Assembly (NCBI GenBank): GCA_018238545.1
Contig: JABCTC010000001.1
Coordinates: 1-64,000, forward strand
Reading direction: 5' to 3'
Origin: Candidatus Heimdallarchaeota archaeon
Lineage (GTDB): Archaea > Asgardarchaeota > Heimdallarchaeia > Heimdallarchaeales > Heimdallarchaeaceae
Length of the DNA: 64,000 nt
Positions within the stretch are counted from its first letter, which is position 1; every line of letters begins with the position of its first letter. Position numbers and translations under genes: made by a program. Shown here one piece after another: positions 17,895 through 26,986 of the stretch. A model generated the notes under the pieces. The model saw only the letters and a program-made list of their open reading frames with translations, made no database searches and was not told the origin of the DNA.

Positions 17895-19718
17895 TCATGA
17901 CTTGTAGTCTCTTTGGAATATTTCTTCAATATATTTCTGATTTAGAATAACCATCGTTGGGCGCCCATGGGGACAAGTATAAGGTTCCTCCAAATTCAAA
18001 AGGTTCTCAATCAATGATTCAGCTTCACTAACTGAGATTTTATCACCAGCTTTAATGGATCTTCTGCAAGCAAAGATAGAAACTATGTCTTTTATGAAGT
18101 CTAAATCTTCAGGCTTTATTTGTTTGCTAATCTGGTCTATATTTTCTTTAAATATATCGATTAAATCTTTTGCCAACTCATATGAAATAGCAATGCCCAT
18201 TATAGAAGGTATTGAACGTATTAGAATCTCATTTTTACCAAAGATTTCCAATTCAAAACCATATTCTTTCAAGTTGGTTTTAAGACCATTTATAACCTCT
18301 AACTCCGAAGGTTTTATGCTAACAGAAACTGGAGCGAGTAAGCTTTGAACAGTAATTTTTTTCCTTTTAATTTGATTTACATATTTAGAATAATTAATTT
18401 TCTCATGCGCAGCATGTTGATCACACAAAAGAAGACCTTCATTCGTCTCAGCTATAATATAAGTATCCTTGATTATCCCTAGTATCTTAATTAGTATTTT
18501 TTGTGATTGTTCATGTTTTTGGTATGAAATTCCCCTTTGAGTAGAAGGTAAGAAATGATCTATTGATTTATCTCTTGTTTTCACTACCTTATATCCTAGT
18601 TTATCTTTTGCTAAAGAAGGAGCAGGTGATGACCGGATTTGGGTAGGTTGTTTTGAAACAACATTGGGTGTTGTTGGATGTTGATCTAGCTTTGTGGGTT
18701 TGTATTTTGGTTCTGACACCCGTTCAAATATCTCTAATCCACTCTTTTCTAGAGATTCTTTTACTGCGAGTTCAACTAGGGCAAATAACTTTGCTTCTTT
18801 ACTAAAACGAACTTCTCTTTTTGTTGGGTGAACATTGACATCAATTTCGTCCTTTGGAATCGTGATATTTAGAAAGACTATGGGTGTCCTATTATGTGGT
18901 AGGGCTGTACCGTATCCACGAAGTATCGCATCTGCGATTATTTTATTTACGACAGGTCGGTTTAAAACGAAGATATAAAGATAATCTCTTGATTTTCTAG
19001 AGAACTCTGGTTTAGTTATAAAACCTGTAACAGTGTATCCATCTTCTGTTTTAGAAACTGGAATACATGCTTTTGATATGTTTTTTCCAAAAATGGAGTT
19101 TATTTGAGAGATAAGATTTCCTTTAGGGGCAGTAATTACACTGCGGTCATTATGAACTAGAGAAAATGATATTTTTGGAAAAGCTAACGCTAGCTTTGTG
19201 ATGAATTCCGTAATATGGTTCATTTCAGTTGTTTCAGATTTTAGAAATTTCCTTCTTACAGGTACATTGTAAAATAAATTCCTTACCGTAATTTTGGTCC
19301 CGTTTGCTACTGAGATATTTTTATCTAAAAGGATTTTACCTCCTTCAACCTGAATATGCGTTCCTAACTCGTCATTTTCCCTTTTGGTAAAAATTTCAAC
19401 TTGGGCAACACTCACTATACTGGCTAAGGCTTCACCTCTAAAACCTAAACTTGCAATTGAAAACAAATCTTCAGCTGTAGCAATCTTACTAGTTGTATGG
19501 CGCTTGATAGATAACAAAGCGTCATCATGATTCATTCCAGATCCATTATCTGTGATTTCGATGAGTTTCTTCCCCCCTTCTTGAAGGACAACTTTGATTT
19601 GAGTACTTCCAGCATCAATTGAATTTTCTACAAGTTCTTTAACAACGGAAGCAGGTCGCCCTATAACCTCGCCTGCTGCTATTTTGCTTATTGTGAGAGT
19701 ATCAAGTTCAATAATCAT
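17895..19718 (-). CDS. mutL: DNA mismatch repair protein MutL
   Basis: A full-length MutL of 607 residues counted from ATG 19718 (a TTG lies 12 bases upstream). The N-terminal GHKL ATPase begins with IAAGEVIGRPASVVKELVEN and continues with DNGSGM and GFRGEAL. A linker of about 100 residues follows, then the C-terminal dimerisation domain. Endonuclease-type motifs are present: DQHAAHEKINY, ACRRSIKAGD and CPHGRPTM. In DQHA-x2-E-x4-E the second Glu is Ser here, though the other metal ligands are kept. It lies just downstream of mutS. Together they repair replication mismatches. This is a bacterial-type system, patchily found in archaea. Confidence 0.95.
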   Translation of the reverse strand: MIIELDTLTISKIAAGEVIGRPASVVKELVENSIDAGSTQIKVVLQEGGKKLIEITDNGSGMNHDDALLSIKRHTTSKIATAEDLFSIASLGFRGEALASIVSVAQVEIFTKRENDELGTHIQVEGGKILLDKNISVANGTKITVRNLFYNVPVRRKFLKSETTEMNHITEFITKLALAFPKISFSLVHNDRSVITAPKGNLISQINSIFGKNISKACIPVSKTEDGYTVTGFITKPEFSRKSRDYLYIFVLNRPVVNKIIADAILRGYGTALPHNRTPIVFLNITIPKDEIDVNVHPTKREVRFSKEAKLFALVELAVKESLEKSGLEIFERVSEPKYKPTKLDQHPTTPNVVSKQPTQIRSSPAPSLAKDKLGYKVVKTRDKSIDHFLPSTQRGISYQKHEQSQKILIKILGIIKDTYIIAETNEGLLLCDQHAAHEKINYSKYVNQIKRKKITVQSLLAPVSVSIKPSELEVINGLKTNLKEYGFELEIFGKNEILIRSIPSIMGIAISYELAKDLIDIFKENIDQISKQIKPEDLDFIKDIVSIFACRRSIKAGDKISVSEAESLIENLLNLEEPYTCPHGRPTMVILNQKYIEEIFQRDYKS

Positions 19719-19778
19719 TTTTTCAAACAACCAAAATTTTCTTCTTTCTTCTTTGTAAATTAGCTATTTACATCTACG

Positions 19779-22439
19779 TTATAGCTTATCCTTTTCAAGA
19801 TACTTCTTACTTTTCTTTACTAGTTGGTTCAATAAATTAAAAGCTTCTATTGGAGTGATTCTATCAGTATTGATACTTGAAAGTTCATCTATCAGCAGTA
19901 AGCTTTCTTCACTTAGTGTTTGGTCTTCTTCTTTGATTTTACTTTTTGTGGCCTTTTTGTTACCAAGTTTTCCATTATCTTTTTTCTCTTGCTTGTGTAA
20001 AATTGAAAGCATCGCTTCTGCATCTTTTATAACCTTCTTTGGCAATCCAGCTAAAGAAGCAACATGAACACCAAAACTTTCACTTATACCACCCTCTTTA
20101 ATTTTGTATAAGAAGTGAATTTCACCATTAATGTTTTTAACTGAAGCATGATAATTCTTTACTCTAGGCAGCAACTCTTCTAATTCTATTAATTCATGAT
20201 AGTGTGTAGCAAACATTGTCCTTGGTCCAATTTTACCAATATTATTGTGAAGATATTCAGTTATTGACCAAGCAATAGCAACGCCATCATATGTAGAAGT
20301 TCCTCTACCAACCTCATCTAAGATAACTAAACTTCTTTCTGTAGCATTATTTAGAATGTTAGCACATTCGTACATTTCCACCATGAAAGTAGATCTATTT
20401 TCAACAATGACATCGTGAGCACCAATTCTTGTGAATATCCTATCTGTTAGACCAATTTTTGCAGAAGTAGCTGGAACAAAGCTTCCGATTTGTGCCATTA
20501 GTACGATTAAAGCCACTTGTCTTAATAAAGTGCTTTTGCCGCCCATGTTGGGACCTGTAATTATCAATATTCTCTCGGAATCTTTCTTTAGAATAGTATC
20601 GTTGGGGATAAATGTTGTTCGTTCAAGTAATTGTTCAACTACTGGATGACGTCCTCCTTTGATTTCCAATACATCCTTATCAGTTATTTCAGGTTTAATG
20701 TAATTATAGTAAACAGCATTTTGTGCAAAGGTAGTTATTACGTCTAAAACTGCACAATTATATGCATCTAATTGAATTTCTGTTGCATATTTACTGATTT
20801 CTTCAAGCATTTCGTTAAATAGCCGTTCTTCTAACACCAGTATCTTTTCTTCTGCATTCAGTATTTTTTCCTCATACTCTTTTAATTCAGGAGTGATGAA
20901 TCTTTCAGCGTTAACCAATGTTTGTTTTCGTTCATATTCTGGAGGAACATTTTTTGAAACGGATTTAGGTATCTCAATATAATAACCAAAGACCTTGTTG
21001 AATCTAACCTTGAGAGTCTTTATACCTGTTTGAACTTTCTCTCTAGCTTCTAATGAAGTTAGAAAGGATTTCCCACTTCTTTGTATCTTCCTTAAATCAT
21101 CTAACTCAACATTATGCCCTTCTCTAACCACATCGCCATCTTTAATACTTGGGGGAACCTCATCTTCAATTCCGGTAGCTATAGTTTCAACTGCTTTTTT
21201 AACAGGGTCAAGATTATCCCTAATTTCTTGGAGTAGTGAAGTTTTAGTTTTAGAGAGTAGTTGTTTGAATGTAGGTATTAGTTCTAATGTATATCTAAGT
21301 GCCAATAAGTCACGAGGTTTGCTTCTACCCAAGCATACACGACTAATAAGTCTTTCAAGATCATTCATTTTACACAAAACATCTCGAAATTCATCACGTA
21401 AAATGCTATCATCAAACAATTCTTCAGTGGAATCGATGCGTGTTTGAATCGTAGAATGGTCTAAACTGGGACGAAGAATCCAAGAAGTTAACAATCGCGA
21501 ACCAGCGGAAGTTCTCGTATTATTTATTACTTGTCTTAGAGTTCCATACTCAGTTCTGTCACGCAAGTTTTCAATAAGTTCAAGATTTCTAATAGTACTT
21601 GAATCCAAGACCATGTAATCATGACTCAGAATGGGACTGATTTTAGTGATATTAAGGAAATTTTCTCTCATCTGTGTTTCCTTTATATAACTCAAGATGG
21701 CTCCCGCTGAACCAGTAGAAGGATTATAGTCCCCAATCCCGAAACCTTCCAAGCTTAATACATTGAAATGTTTACAAAGTATTTCTTTTCCTTGTTCAGA
21801 ATCAAAGAAGAAATCATCTCTGTAAGTAACTGTACATAGTTGTGTGTCCGAGTAAATATTCAGAGATTTCCATAAATCACTTTCAATAAGGATTTCTGAA
21901 GGTTGTAATCTTGTTAATTCCACTTCTAGTAAATTAATAGCATTCTCTTCTTCGAAATCGGTAACTAGAAATTCACCAGTAGATAAATCAAGTGCAGCCA
22001 ATCCATAAATCCCTTGTTCTCTTTTTATTGCAATAAGGTAATTATTTTTACTTTTTCCAAGAGATTCTGGTAAAGTAATTGTTCCTCTTGTTACAAGCTG
22101 AACTACTCCTCTCTTGACTATTTTTTTAGCAAACTTAGGGTCTTCTAGCTGTTCAACGATTGCTACTTTGTTGCCCGATTGTACCATTTTTGCTATATAT
22201 GCATCAACGGCGTGATAAGGCACCCCTGCAAGAGGAAATTTCTTTTCTCCAATATTGCGAGCTGTTAGAGTGATATTCAAAATCTCAGAAGCGACTTTTG
22301 CATCTTCATTAAAACATTCGTAGAAGTCACCAGCTCTAAAGAATAATATATAATCTGGGTATTGATTCTTTATCTTCTGCCATTGTTGCATCATTGGTGT
22401 AAGTTTTGGTTTTAATTTTCTATCATCAAACCGCTTCAT
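19779..22439 (-). CDS. mutS: DNA mismatch recognition protein MutS
   Basis: A complete MutS1 of 886 residues. The mismatch-reading motif is GDFYE at residues 37-41 (Phe39-x-Glu41). Connector, lever and clamp domains follow. The ABC-type ATPase has the Walker A motif GPNMGGKST, ILDEVGRGTSTYDG as Walker B with signature, and ATHYHEL. The C-terminal tail includes a lysine-rich linker and the helix-turn-helix end that holds the dimer. It starts at ATG. It is transcribed with mutL, 60 bases away. Presence of both with intact core motifs indicates working mismatch repair of the bacterial type. Confidence 0.96.
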   Translation of the reverse strand: MKRFDDRKLKPKLTPMMQQWQKIKNQYPDYILFFRAGDFYECFNEDAKVASEILNITLTARNIGEKKFPLAGVPYHAVDAYIAKMVQSGNKVAIVEQLEDPKFAKKIVKRGVVQLVTRGTITLPESLGKSKNNYLIAIKREQGIYGLAALDLSTGEFLVTDFEEENAINLLEVELTRLQPSEILIESDLWKSLNIYSDTQLCTVTYRDDFFFDSEQGKEILCKHFNVLSLEGFGIGDYNPSTGSAGAILSYIKETQMRENFLNITKISPILSHDYMVLDSSTIRNLELIENLRDRTEYGTLRQVINNTRTSAGSRLLTSWILRPSLDHSTIQTRIDSTEELFDDSILRDEFRDVLCKMNDLERLISRVCLGRSKPRDLLALRYTLELIPTFKQLLSKTKTSLLQEIRDNLDPVKKAVETIATGIEDEVPPSIKDGDVVREGHNVELDDLRKIQRSGKSFLTSLEAREKVQTGIKTLKVRFNKVFGYYIEIPKSVSKNVPPEYERKQTLVNAERFITPELKEYEEKILNAEEKILVLEERLFNEMLEEISKYATEIQLDAYNCAVLDVITTFAQNAVYYNYIKPEITDKDVLEIKGGRHPVVEQLLERTTFIPNDTILKKDSERILIITGPNMGGKSTLLRQVALIVLMAQIGSFVPATSAKIGLTDRIFTRIGAHDVIVENRSTFMVEMYECANILNNATERSLVILDEVGRGTSTYDGVAIAWSITEYLHNNIGKIGPRTMFATHYHELIELEELLPRVKNYHASVKNINGEIHFLYKIKEGGISESFGVHVASLAGLPKKVIKDAEAMLSILHKQEKKDNGKLGNKKATKSKIKEEDQTLSEESLLLIDELSSINTDRITPIEAFNLLNQLVKKSKKYLEKDKL

Positions 22440-22475
22440 TTAGATTTTCTCCTAGTCTTAGCCAAGTTCAATTAA

Positions 22476-23276
22476 TTACTTGCTTTTTGCTATATAATAC
22501 TCATATATGTCCTTGGGTTGTTTCTTTGAATCGGCAGCCCCCCAAGAATAAATTTCCTCAGGTTTATCATCATCTGAGTTAAACCAAGTACCATTTTCCA
22601 AGGTTTTAGTGAGAGAGTCGACAATTGTTATACCCGCACTTGCCCCTAATCGATCTGCACCAGCGTTTATCATCCGAACAGCTGTTTTAGCATTTCGAAT
22701 TCCTCCAGCAGCTTTTAATCCCATATCTTTTCCAATTGCGTTCCTCATAAGAGAAACATGATCAACGAAAGCTCCCATCGGACCAAAACCAGTTGATGTT
22801 TTCACATAATGAGCATCAGCATCCTTCGAAATTTGGCAAGTTTTAATTATCTGTTCATTAGTAAGATAACCTGTTTCAAGTATAACCTTAACACTTGCCC
22901 CATCGGCAGCTTTAACCACCATTTCAATATCTTCAGCTACAGCAGAAAAATTGCCGTCTCGGAAAAAACCTACATTCATAACCATGTCAATTTCCGTGGC
23001 CCCAAGTTCAATTGCTTCTTGAGTTTCACAAAATTTGGATTTGGATGTACAAACACCGAGAGGAAAACCTACAACAGCAGCTACTTCTGCATCAGACTGT
23101 TTCAACAACTTAGAACAATGTAAAACATTTGCAGTATTTACACAGACAGCGGCAAATCCATAATCTATCGCTTCGTTACATAGCTTAGAGATCTCATTTT
23201 TTGTTGCAAAAGATTTCAAATTTGTGTGATCAATAGTCTTTGCAACTTCTTCAACTGTCACTTTTTTAGAATACAC
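22476..23276 (-). CDS. deoC: Deoxyribose-phosphate aldolase
   Basis: A class I aldolase of 266 residues that cleaves 2-deoxyribose 5-phosphate to glyceraldehyde 3-phosphate and acetaldehyde, feeding deoxynucleoside carbon into glycolysis. IDHTNLK opens the barrel. The Schiff-base lysine is in YVKTSTGFG, and the second active-site lysine is in LKAAGGIR. EIDMVMNVG supplies the catalytic Asp. It starts at GTG. An extra C-terminal stretch of about 30 residues (SWGAADSKKQPKD) is longer than in many bacterial forms. It is on the minus strand just upstream of mutS. Confidence 0.93.
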   Translation of the reverse strand: MYSKKVTVEEVAKTIDHTNLKSFATKNEISKLCNEAIDYGFAAVCVNTANVLHCSKLLKQSDAEVAAVVGFPLGVCTSKSKFCETQEAIELGATEIDMVMNVGFFRDGNFSAVAEDIEMVVKAADGASVKVILETGYLTNEQIIKTCQISKDADAHYVKTSTGFGPMGAFVDHVSLMRNAIGKDMGLKAAGGIRNAKTAVRMINAGADRLGASAGITIVDSLTKTLENGTWFNSDDDKPEEIYSWGAADSKKQPKDIYEYYIAKSK

Positions 23277-23458
23277 AAATAATTGAATGAGACAAAATAC
23301 AAAAATTTTCCTACTGAATGAAAAATAAAACGCACAAAAATAGCCTTTTTGTTTTCTGAAAGAAAAATTATACTACAAAATAGCAATTTTAAGTATATTA
23401 TACGTTAATTTTATGAGAATTGCGTTGCATATAATATGAAATGTCTGATAAGCCAAAA

Positions 23459-23467
23459 TATTTAAAA
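23459..23467 (+). promoter_or_regulatory. TATA box upstream of OST1-like gene
   Basis: The sequence tatttaaaa is centred about 54 bases before the ATG at 23517, which predicts a leader of about 30 bases. The leader contains gagg about 12 bases before the start codon. The rest of the 240-base divergent spacer 23277-23516 is AT-rich, with no gene seen. Confidence 0.4.
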
Positions 23468-23516
23468 TTGCTCCGACTCATCTGCACAAGGACCGGATTA
23501 GACGAGGTTAGTATAA

Positions 23517-25625
23517 ATGCACAAAAACAAAAGTACAATGTTAACTTTTACATTACTTGTCATTGTTAGCATATCGTTTTCAGCTTTGCTGAATTCAACG
23601 CAGGGTTCCGCAGAAATGAGCCCTCAAACAGATCTATCGAATATTGTGAATAGTACCCCCCTCCTTACCTCAAGTGGTATGGTATACAGTGATGAAGGAT
23701 ACAATGATATCAGTGTCATCGACTATGGATTAAATGCAACAACTTCATTTAATAGAACAATTAACATAGAAAATTTTGGTGTGCTTTCAATCACGGATAG
23801 TATTAAATTAGATGTAATTGGTAATTTAAATTTGACCTATTTCAATTATACATTACCTAATATTCATACTGATAAAATATCATATGTTAGTTTTCGTGTT
23901 GCTAATGCCACTTATGAATCACTAATAGAAGGCAATGCTACTCGATCATATACATTTAACAAACTATTGAACTATACAACCTTCGTCATTCCTTTCAATG
24001 TAAATAAAACAGAAATTCACCAGAATGATGTTTATTTCATCAATTCTTATATTGAATTTTCTTTGCCGTATACTCACGAGCTTTACGCAGGAGAACAGAT
24101 TACTCATTACGAAGAGTTGTTGTATCCTCTTGTTAACGATATACCAATTGTTAATGGATCAGTCAAAGTTACAAAACAAGGTGGTGACCTATTTTTGGAC
24201 ATACCAGGATTTCCAATATCTCCAGGAAATAATACGGAAGGAATAACCGTCATCAATGACGCAGCAAGTGGTACTCTCAAATGGACAAACATTACGAGAT
24301 TACCCTTTAACTATAGTCAATCATATTCTGACGATCTTCTACTTAATGTACATATATCTTCAGTAAGTACCGCTGACATAGAACAACATGCAAGCACATT
24401 GTTGTTTAAAGCAACCGAGGTTCATAGAGTCGTAGAAATTGATCCTTATGGGTTAGTACAAATAACTGAAACACAGAATATCATTTTCTTGGGTGGTGAA
24501 AGACCTGAAGATTATGATTATTTCTCTCCAAAACTGTATGCTCTAAACGCATTTCCGATGGTGCTACCAAAAAACGCTACCGTCACTGATTTGTTCGATG
24601 AAACAGGATCCTTAAATCTAGAATACCAGTTAAACAAGGCAGGTTATTATGAAAAGGGCGCTTACAATTTAAGAGATAGTACATTTGAAGGGCACCAAGC
24701 TTTACTTATCTTTCCAAGAGAACCTCTTTTCCACGGAGAAGAAATGGAATTTACAATTGTATACACAGTTCCAATGGAAAGCATTCTAGAGAAAGAACAA
24801 GGAAGTACAAACTACAAACTCAAACTTTCTCCAAGCTCAATTGTGAATTGGAGCATAGACAAGTTAAATCTTGAAATAATTCTTCCCAAGGGAGCAATGT
24901 ATAAGGAAATTGTGTATGGAAATACAGATCCTTATCAAGATATGATAATTAATTATGGGAAAATCTTTGACTTCACAGCACTTGGAACAAAAAGAGTGGT
25001 AGGATTACAATTCACAAACTTCTCGGGAAGCGATAATGCATCAATAATCATAAAATATACTTATACTGGTTTTAACATGATTATCACAATTTTCTGGCAA
25101 TTTATGGCAGTGGGCATTATCTTTACCATATACCTTGGAATTCGTTGGTCAACAAAACAAGTAAAAGGACTTTCTGAAGCTGAGAAGAAGCAAGATTTCA
25201 TTCCTACAGATGAGATAGAAGAATTTGTAAAACAATATGAAGAAGTTCTAGCTATCAGAGAACGGCTCAGGCAGACCAAGGCGAAAATAGCAAGTAAGAA
25301 AATGAAAGCAAAAGAAGGTAAAGAATTACGTATTAAGCTAGAGAAACGTATGAGAGCCGAAGAAGTAACCTTGAAGGCATCAAAAATAAGTTTATCAGCT
25401 CTTGGTGGAAGATACAAGGAAGCTGTTCAGAAAATAGAAATTGCCGAAAGGAAACTCTACGAAGAAAGAAGAAATCTAAGAGCGCTTCAACAAGAATATA
25501 GAACTAAGAAAAGCATGACCAAAGAATCTTATGTTAAACTATTCCGCGAAAGACAACAAACCATAGAAAGACTCAAGAATGAGATTAATGGCCAGCTTGT
25601 AACTCTAAGATTATTATTAGAATAA
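23517..25625 (+). CDS. Ribophorin I (OST1)-like protein
   Basis: A 702-residue membrane protein that reads as a full-length relative of ribophorin I, a non-catalytic subunit of eukaryotic oligosaccharyltransferase. It has a signal peptide (about 1-32), a large extracytoplasmic region rich in N-x-S/T sites, one membrane span (about 518-544) and a cytosolic coiled-coil tail (545-702). Remembered human ribophorin I aligns by eye over the second half: HRVVEIDPYGLVQITE with TRVIEVSHWGNIAVEE, FPREPLFHG with RPRFPLFGG, LEIILPKGA with VKIILPEGA, then the span and the tail (MTKESYVKLFRERQ with LKKDTYIENEKLIS). The order of blocks is the same. The role in archaeal N-glycosylation is inferred. Confidence 0.8.
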   Translation: MHKNKSTMLTFTLLVIVSISFSALLNSTQGSAEMSPQTDLSNIVNSTPLLTSSGMVYSDEGYNDISVIDYGLNATTSFNRTINIENFGVLSITDSIKLDVIGNLNLTYFNYTLPNIHTDKISYVSFRVANATYESLIEGNATRSYTFNKLLNYTTFVIPFNVNKTEIHQNDVYFINSYIEFSLPYTHELYAGEQITHYEELLYPLVNDIPIVNGSVKVTKQGGDLFLDIPGFPISPGNNTEGITVINDAASGTLKWTNITRLPFNYSQSYSDDLLLNVHISSVSTADIEQHASTLLFKATEVHRVVEIDPYGLVQITETQNIIFLGGERPEDYDYFSPKLYALNAFPMVLPKNATVTDLFDETGSLNLEYQLNKAGYYEKGAYNLRDSTFEGHQALLIFPREPLFHGEEMEFTIVYTVPMESILEKEQGSTNYKLKLSPSSIVNWSIDKLNLEIILPKGAMYKEIVYGNTDPYQDMIINYGKIFDFTALGTKRVVGLQFTNFSGSDNASIIIKYTYTGFNMIITIFWQFMAVGIIFTIYLGIRWSTKQVKGLSEAEKKQDFIPTDEIEEFVKQYEEVLAIRERLRQTKAKIASKKMKAKEGKELRIKLEKRMRAEEVTLKASKISLSALGGRYKEAVQKIEIAERKLYEERRNLRALQQEYRTKKSMTKESYVKLFRERQQTIERLKNEINGQLVTLRLLLE

Positions 25626-25633
25626 TAACTTAG

Positions 25634-25680
25634 ATTTTTTTTCTCTTTCTTTTTTACTTCTTTTTCCCTTTTTGCTGTTG
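25634..25680 (+). terminator. T-rich transcription terminator
   Basis: Within 10 bases of the OST1-like stop codon, the plus strand carries several consecutive T runs over almost 50 bases. Archaeal termination, including the aCPSF1-dependent kind, uses such tracts at gene ends. Confidence 0.5.
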
Positions 25681-25740
25681 CATTCCAAAAAGAATATAAA
25701 AACAAGATAGAACTTAACTTAACGGACAATAGTGTTGAAT

Positions 25741-26145
25741 ATGCATCTTGAAAGTGTTACTGAGAGTGCAAGTATCATCAAAAAAGAAGTTCCTGGCCTC
25801 TCAGATGTTGCAAAAGAACTAGCTTCAGTTCTCAAAAAAAGTAGATTTTTCCTAAATAAATTATTTGACATATGTAATAAAGAAGCGTATAGCATTGATT
25901 TAACACCTGAAGAACAAAATGAGATATCACTAAAAGTTGCATTAGTAACTGCTCCAGATCAAGTATTTCAATATGCTAGAATTGTCCAACTGGTATTTCA
26001 ACTAAATTACTTTTCTAAATGCTATGACAAAGCTTTGAAATCAAGCATACTACCAAGCGTTGTGAACAATGAAGCAAAAAACATGTTTAAAAAAATAGAA
26101 AAATTTCGCAATTTAATTGAGAAAGAGTATGTTTCAAGCATATAA
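25741..26145 (+). CDS. Small helical protein of unknown function
   Basis: A protein of about 134 residues that I do not recognise. It is predicted to be mostly helical and soluble: no signal peptide or membrane segment, with alternating charged and hydrophobic residues. It contains two cysteines. ATG 25741 or GTG 25732 could start it. A TATA-like element (aatataaaa, 25693-25701) lies upstream, so it has its own promoter. It follows the OST1-like gene and precedes a two-span membrane protein on the same strand. Confidence 0.6.
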   Translation: MHLESVTESASIIKKEVPGLSDVAKELASVLKKSRFFLNKLFDICNKEAYSIDLTPEEQNEISLKVALVTAPDQVFQYARIVQLVFQLNYFSKCYDKALKSSILPSVVNNEAKNMFKKIEKFRNLIEKEYVSSI

Positions 26146-26213
26146 TTCTATAACAAACAGAGAGATTAAAAACAATATAAGCACGAAACAAAGTTTTGAT
26201 TGTGACGTAGAAA

Positions 26214-26531
26214 ATGAATCAGAAAACTGGAAAAAACAAAAGAAATACATTTACTTCTTTAGATAGCGCAGCGGCTGTTCAACTCTTTATGATAATTGTG
26301 GTTATTATTGCCTATATTATGTTCTTAACTTTTCAAAGATATTTGTTCTCTTTTGAGGAGTTATTACCAAAGTTGATCATAGTTAATGTTTTACTAGTAG
26401 CAGGAATAGTGATGGAAATTAGCTATTTCATATGGACTATGCATAAGAAAAAGAAAAAATTAGAAGCTAAAGCTAAATTGCAAGAGGTAGAAACTGAGAA
26501 ATCAAAACAAGAAAAACAAAATGAAGAATAG
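26214..26531 (+). CDS. Small two-span membrane protein
   Basis: A 105-residue protein of unknown function. A basic N-terminus of about 20 residues is followed by two hydrophobic helices (about 22-46 and 53-75). A highly charged Lys/Glu-rich C-terminal tail from residue 76 probably forms a cytosolic coiled coil. The start is ATG. No family was recognised. It converges with the Trm112 gene, 16 bases away. Confidence 0.6.
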   Translation: MNQKTGKNKRNTFTSLDSAAAVQLFMIIVVIIAYIMFLTFQRYLFSFEELLPKLIIVNVLLVAGIVMEISYFIWTMHKKKKKLEAKAKLQEVETEKSKQEKQNEE

Positions 26532-26547
26532 TTAAAAAAGAGCGAAA

Positions 26548-26940
26548 TTATTTCTTCTTTCCATAAATTTCCTCAAGTTGCTCAGAGCTAAGCATAACTG
26601 GAATTCCTTCTTTAATCTCATAAAGATGTTTTTCATCTTTAGAGCAAAGTAGCCTACCTTTTTGTATTTCAATTTGGAAACATTCTTTGCAATCTTCAGC
26701 AGTTACACTCTTACAGATGATGTCTAAAGATTTCTCAACCTCAACTCCTTCATCATTAACATCGATAAGATAGAACTTTTTAAAATGACAATAGAAGTTG
26801 CATACAACACCAGTTTTTGAGTTTACATGAGGTGGAGAAATAGGTTCAACTTCTTTCTCTTGTTCAATAATTTCTAGTTCTAAAGGCCAATCTTTGTCAA
26901 GAGGGCAAGCTAATAAGTCCATCAACCTGTACTTCATCAT
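26548..26940 (-). CDS. Trm112-family methyltransferase activator
   Basis: A small zinc-finger-type protein (130 residues) that partners and stabilises SAM-dependent methyltransferases acting on tRNA, rRNA and release factors. MKYRLMDLLACPLDK at the N-terminus and GRLLCSKDEKHLYEIKEGIPVML at the C-terminus in outline are family hallmarks. The middle holds an inserted helical part, as in eukaryotic and archaeal forms. The cysteine pattern is incomplete next to the four-Cys zinc site (C12, C-x-E-C-F, C in LLC). It starts at ATG. Confidence 0.85.
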   Translation of the reverse strand: MMKYRLMDLLACPLDKDWPLELEIIEQEKEVEPISPPHVNSKTGVVCNFYCHFKKFYLIDVNDEGVEVEKSLDIICKSVTAEDCKECFQIEIQKGRLLCSKDEKHLYEIKEGIPVMLSSEQLEEIYGKKK

Positions 26941-26986
26941 TTTTATTATAAAATACTTAATAATAATATTTTTCTATAATGCGAAT

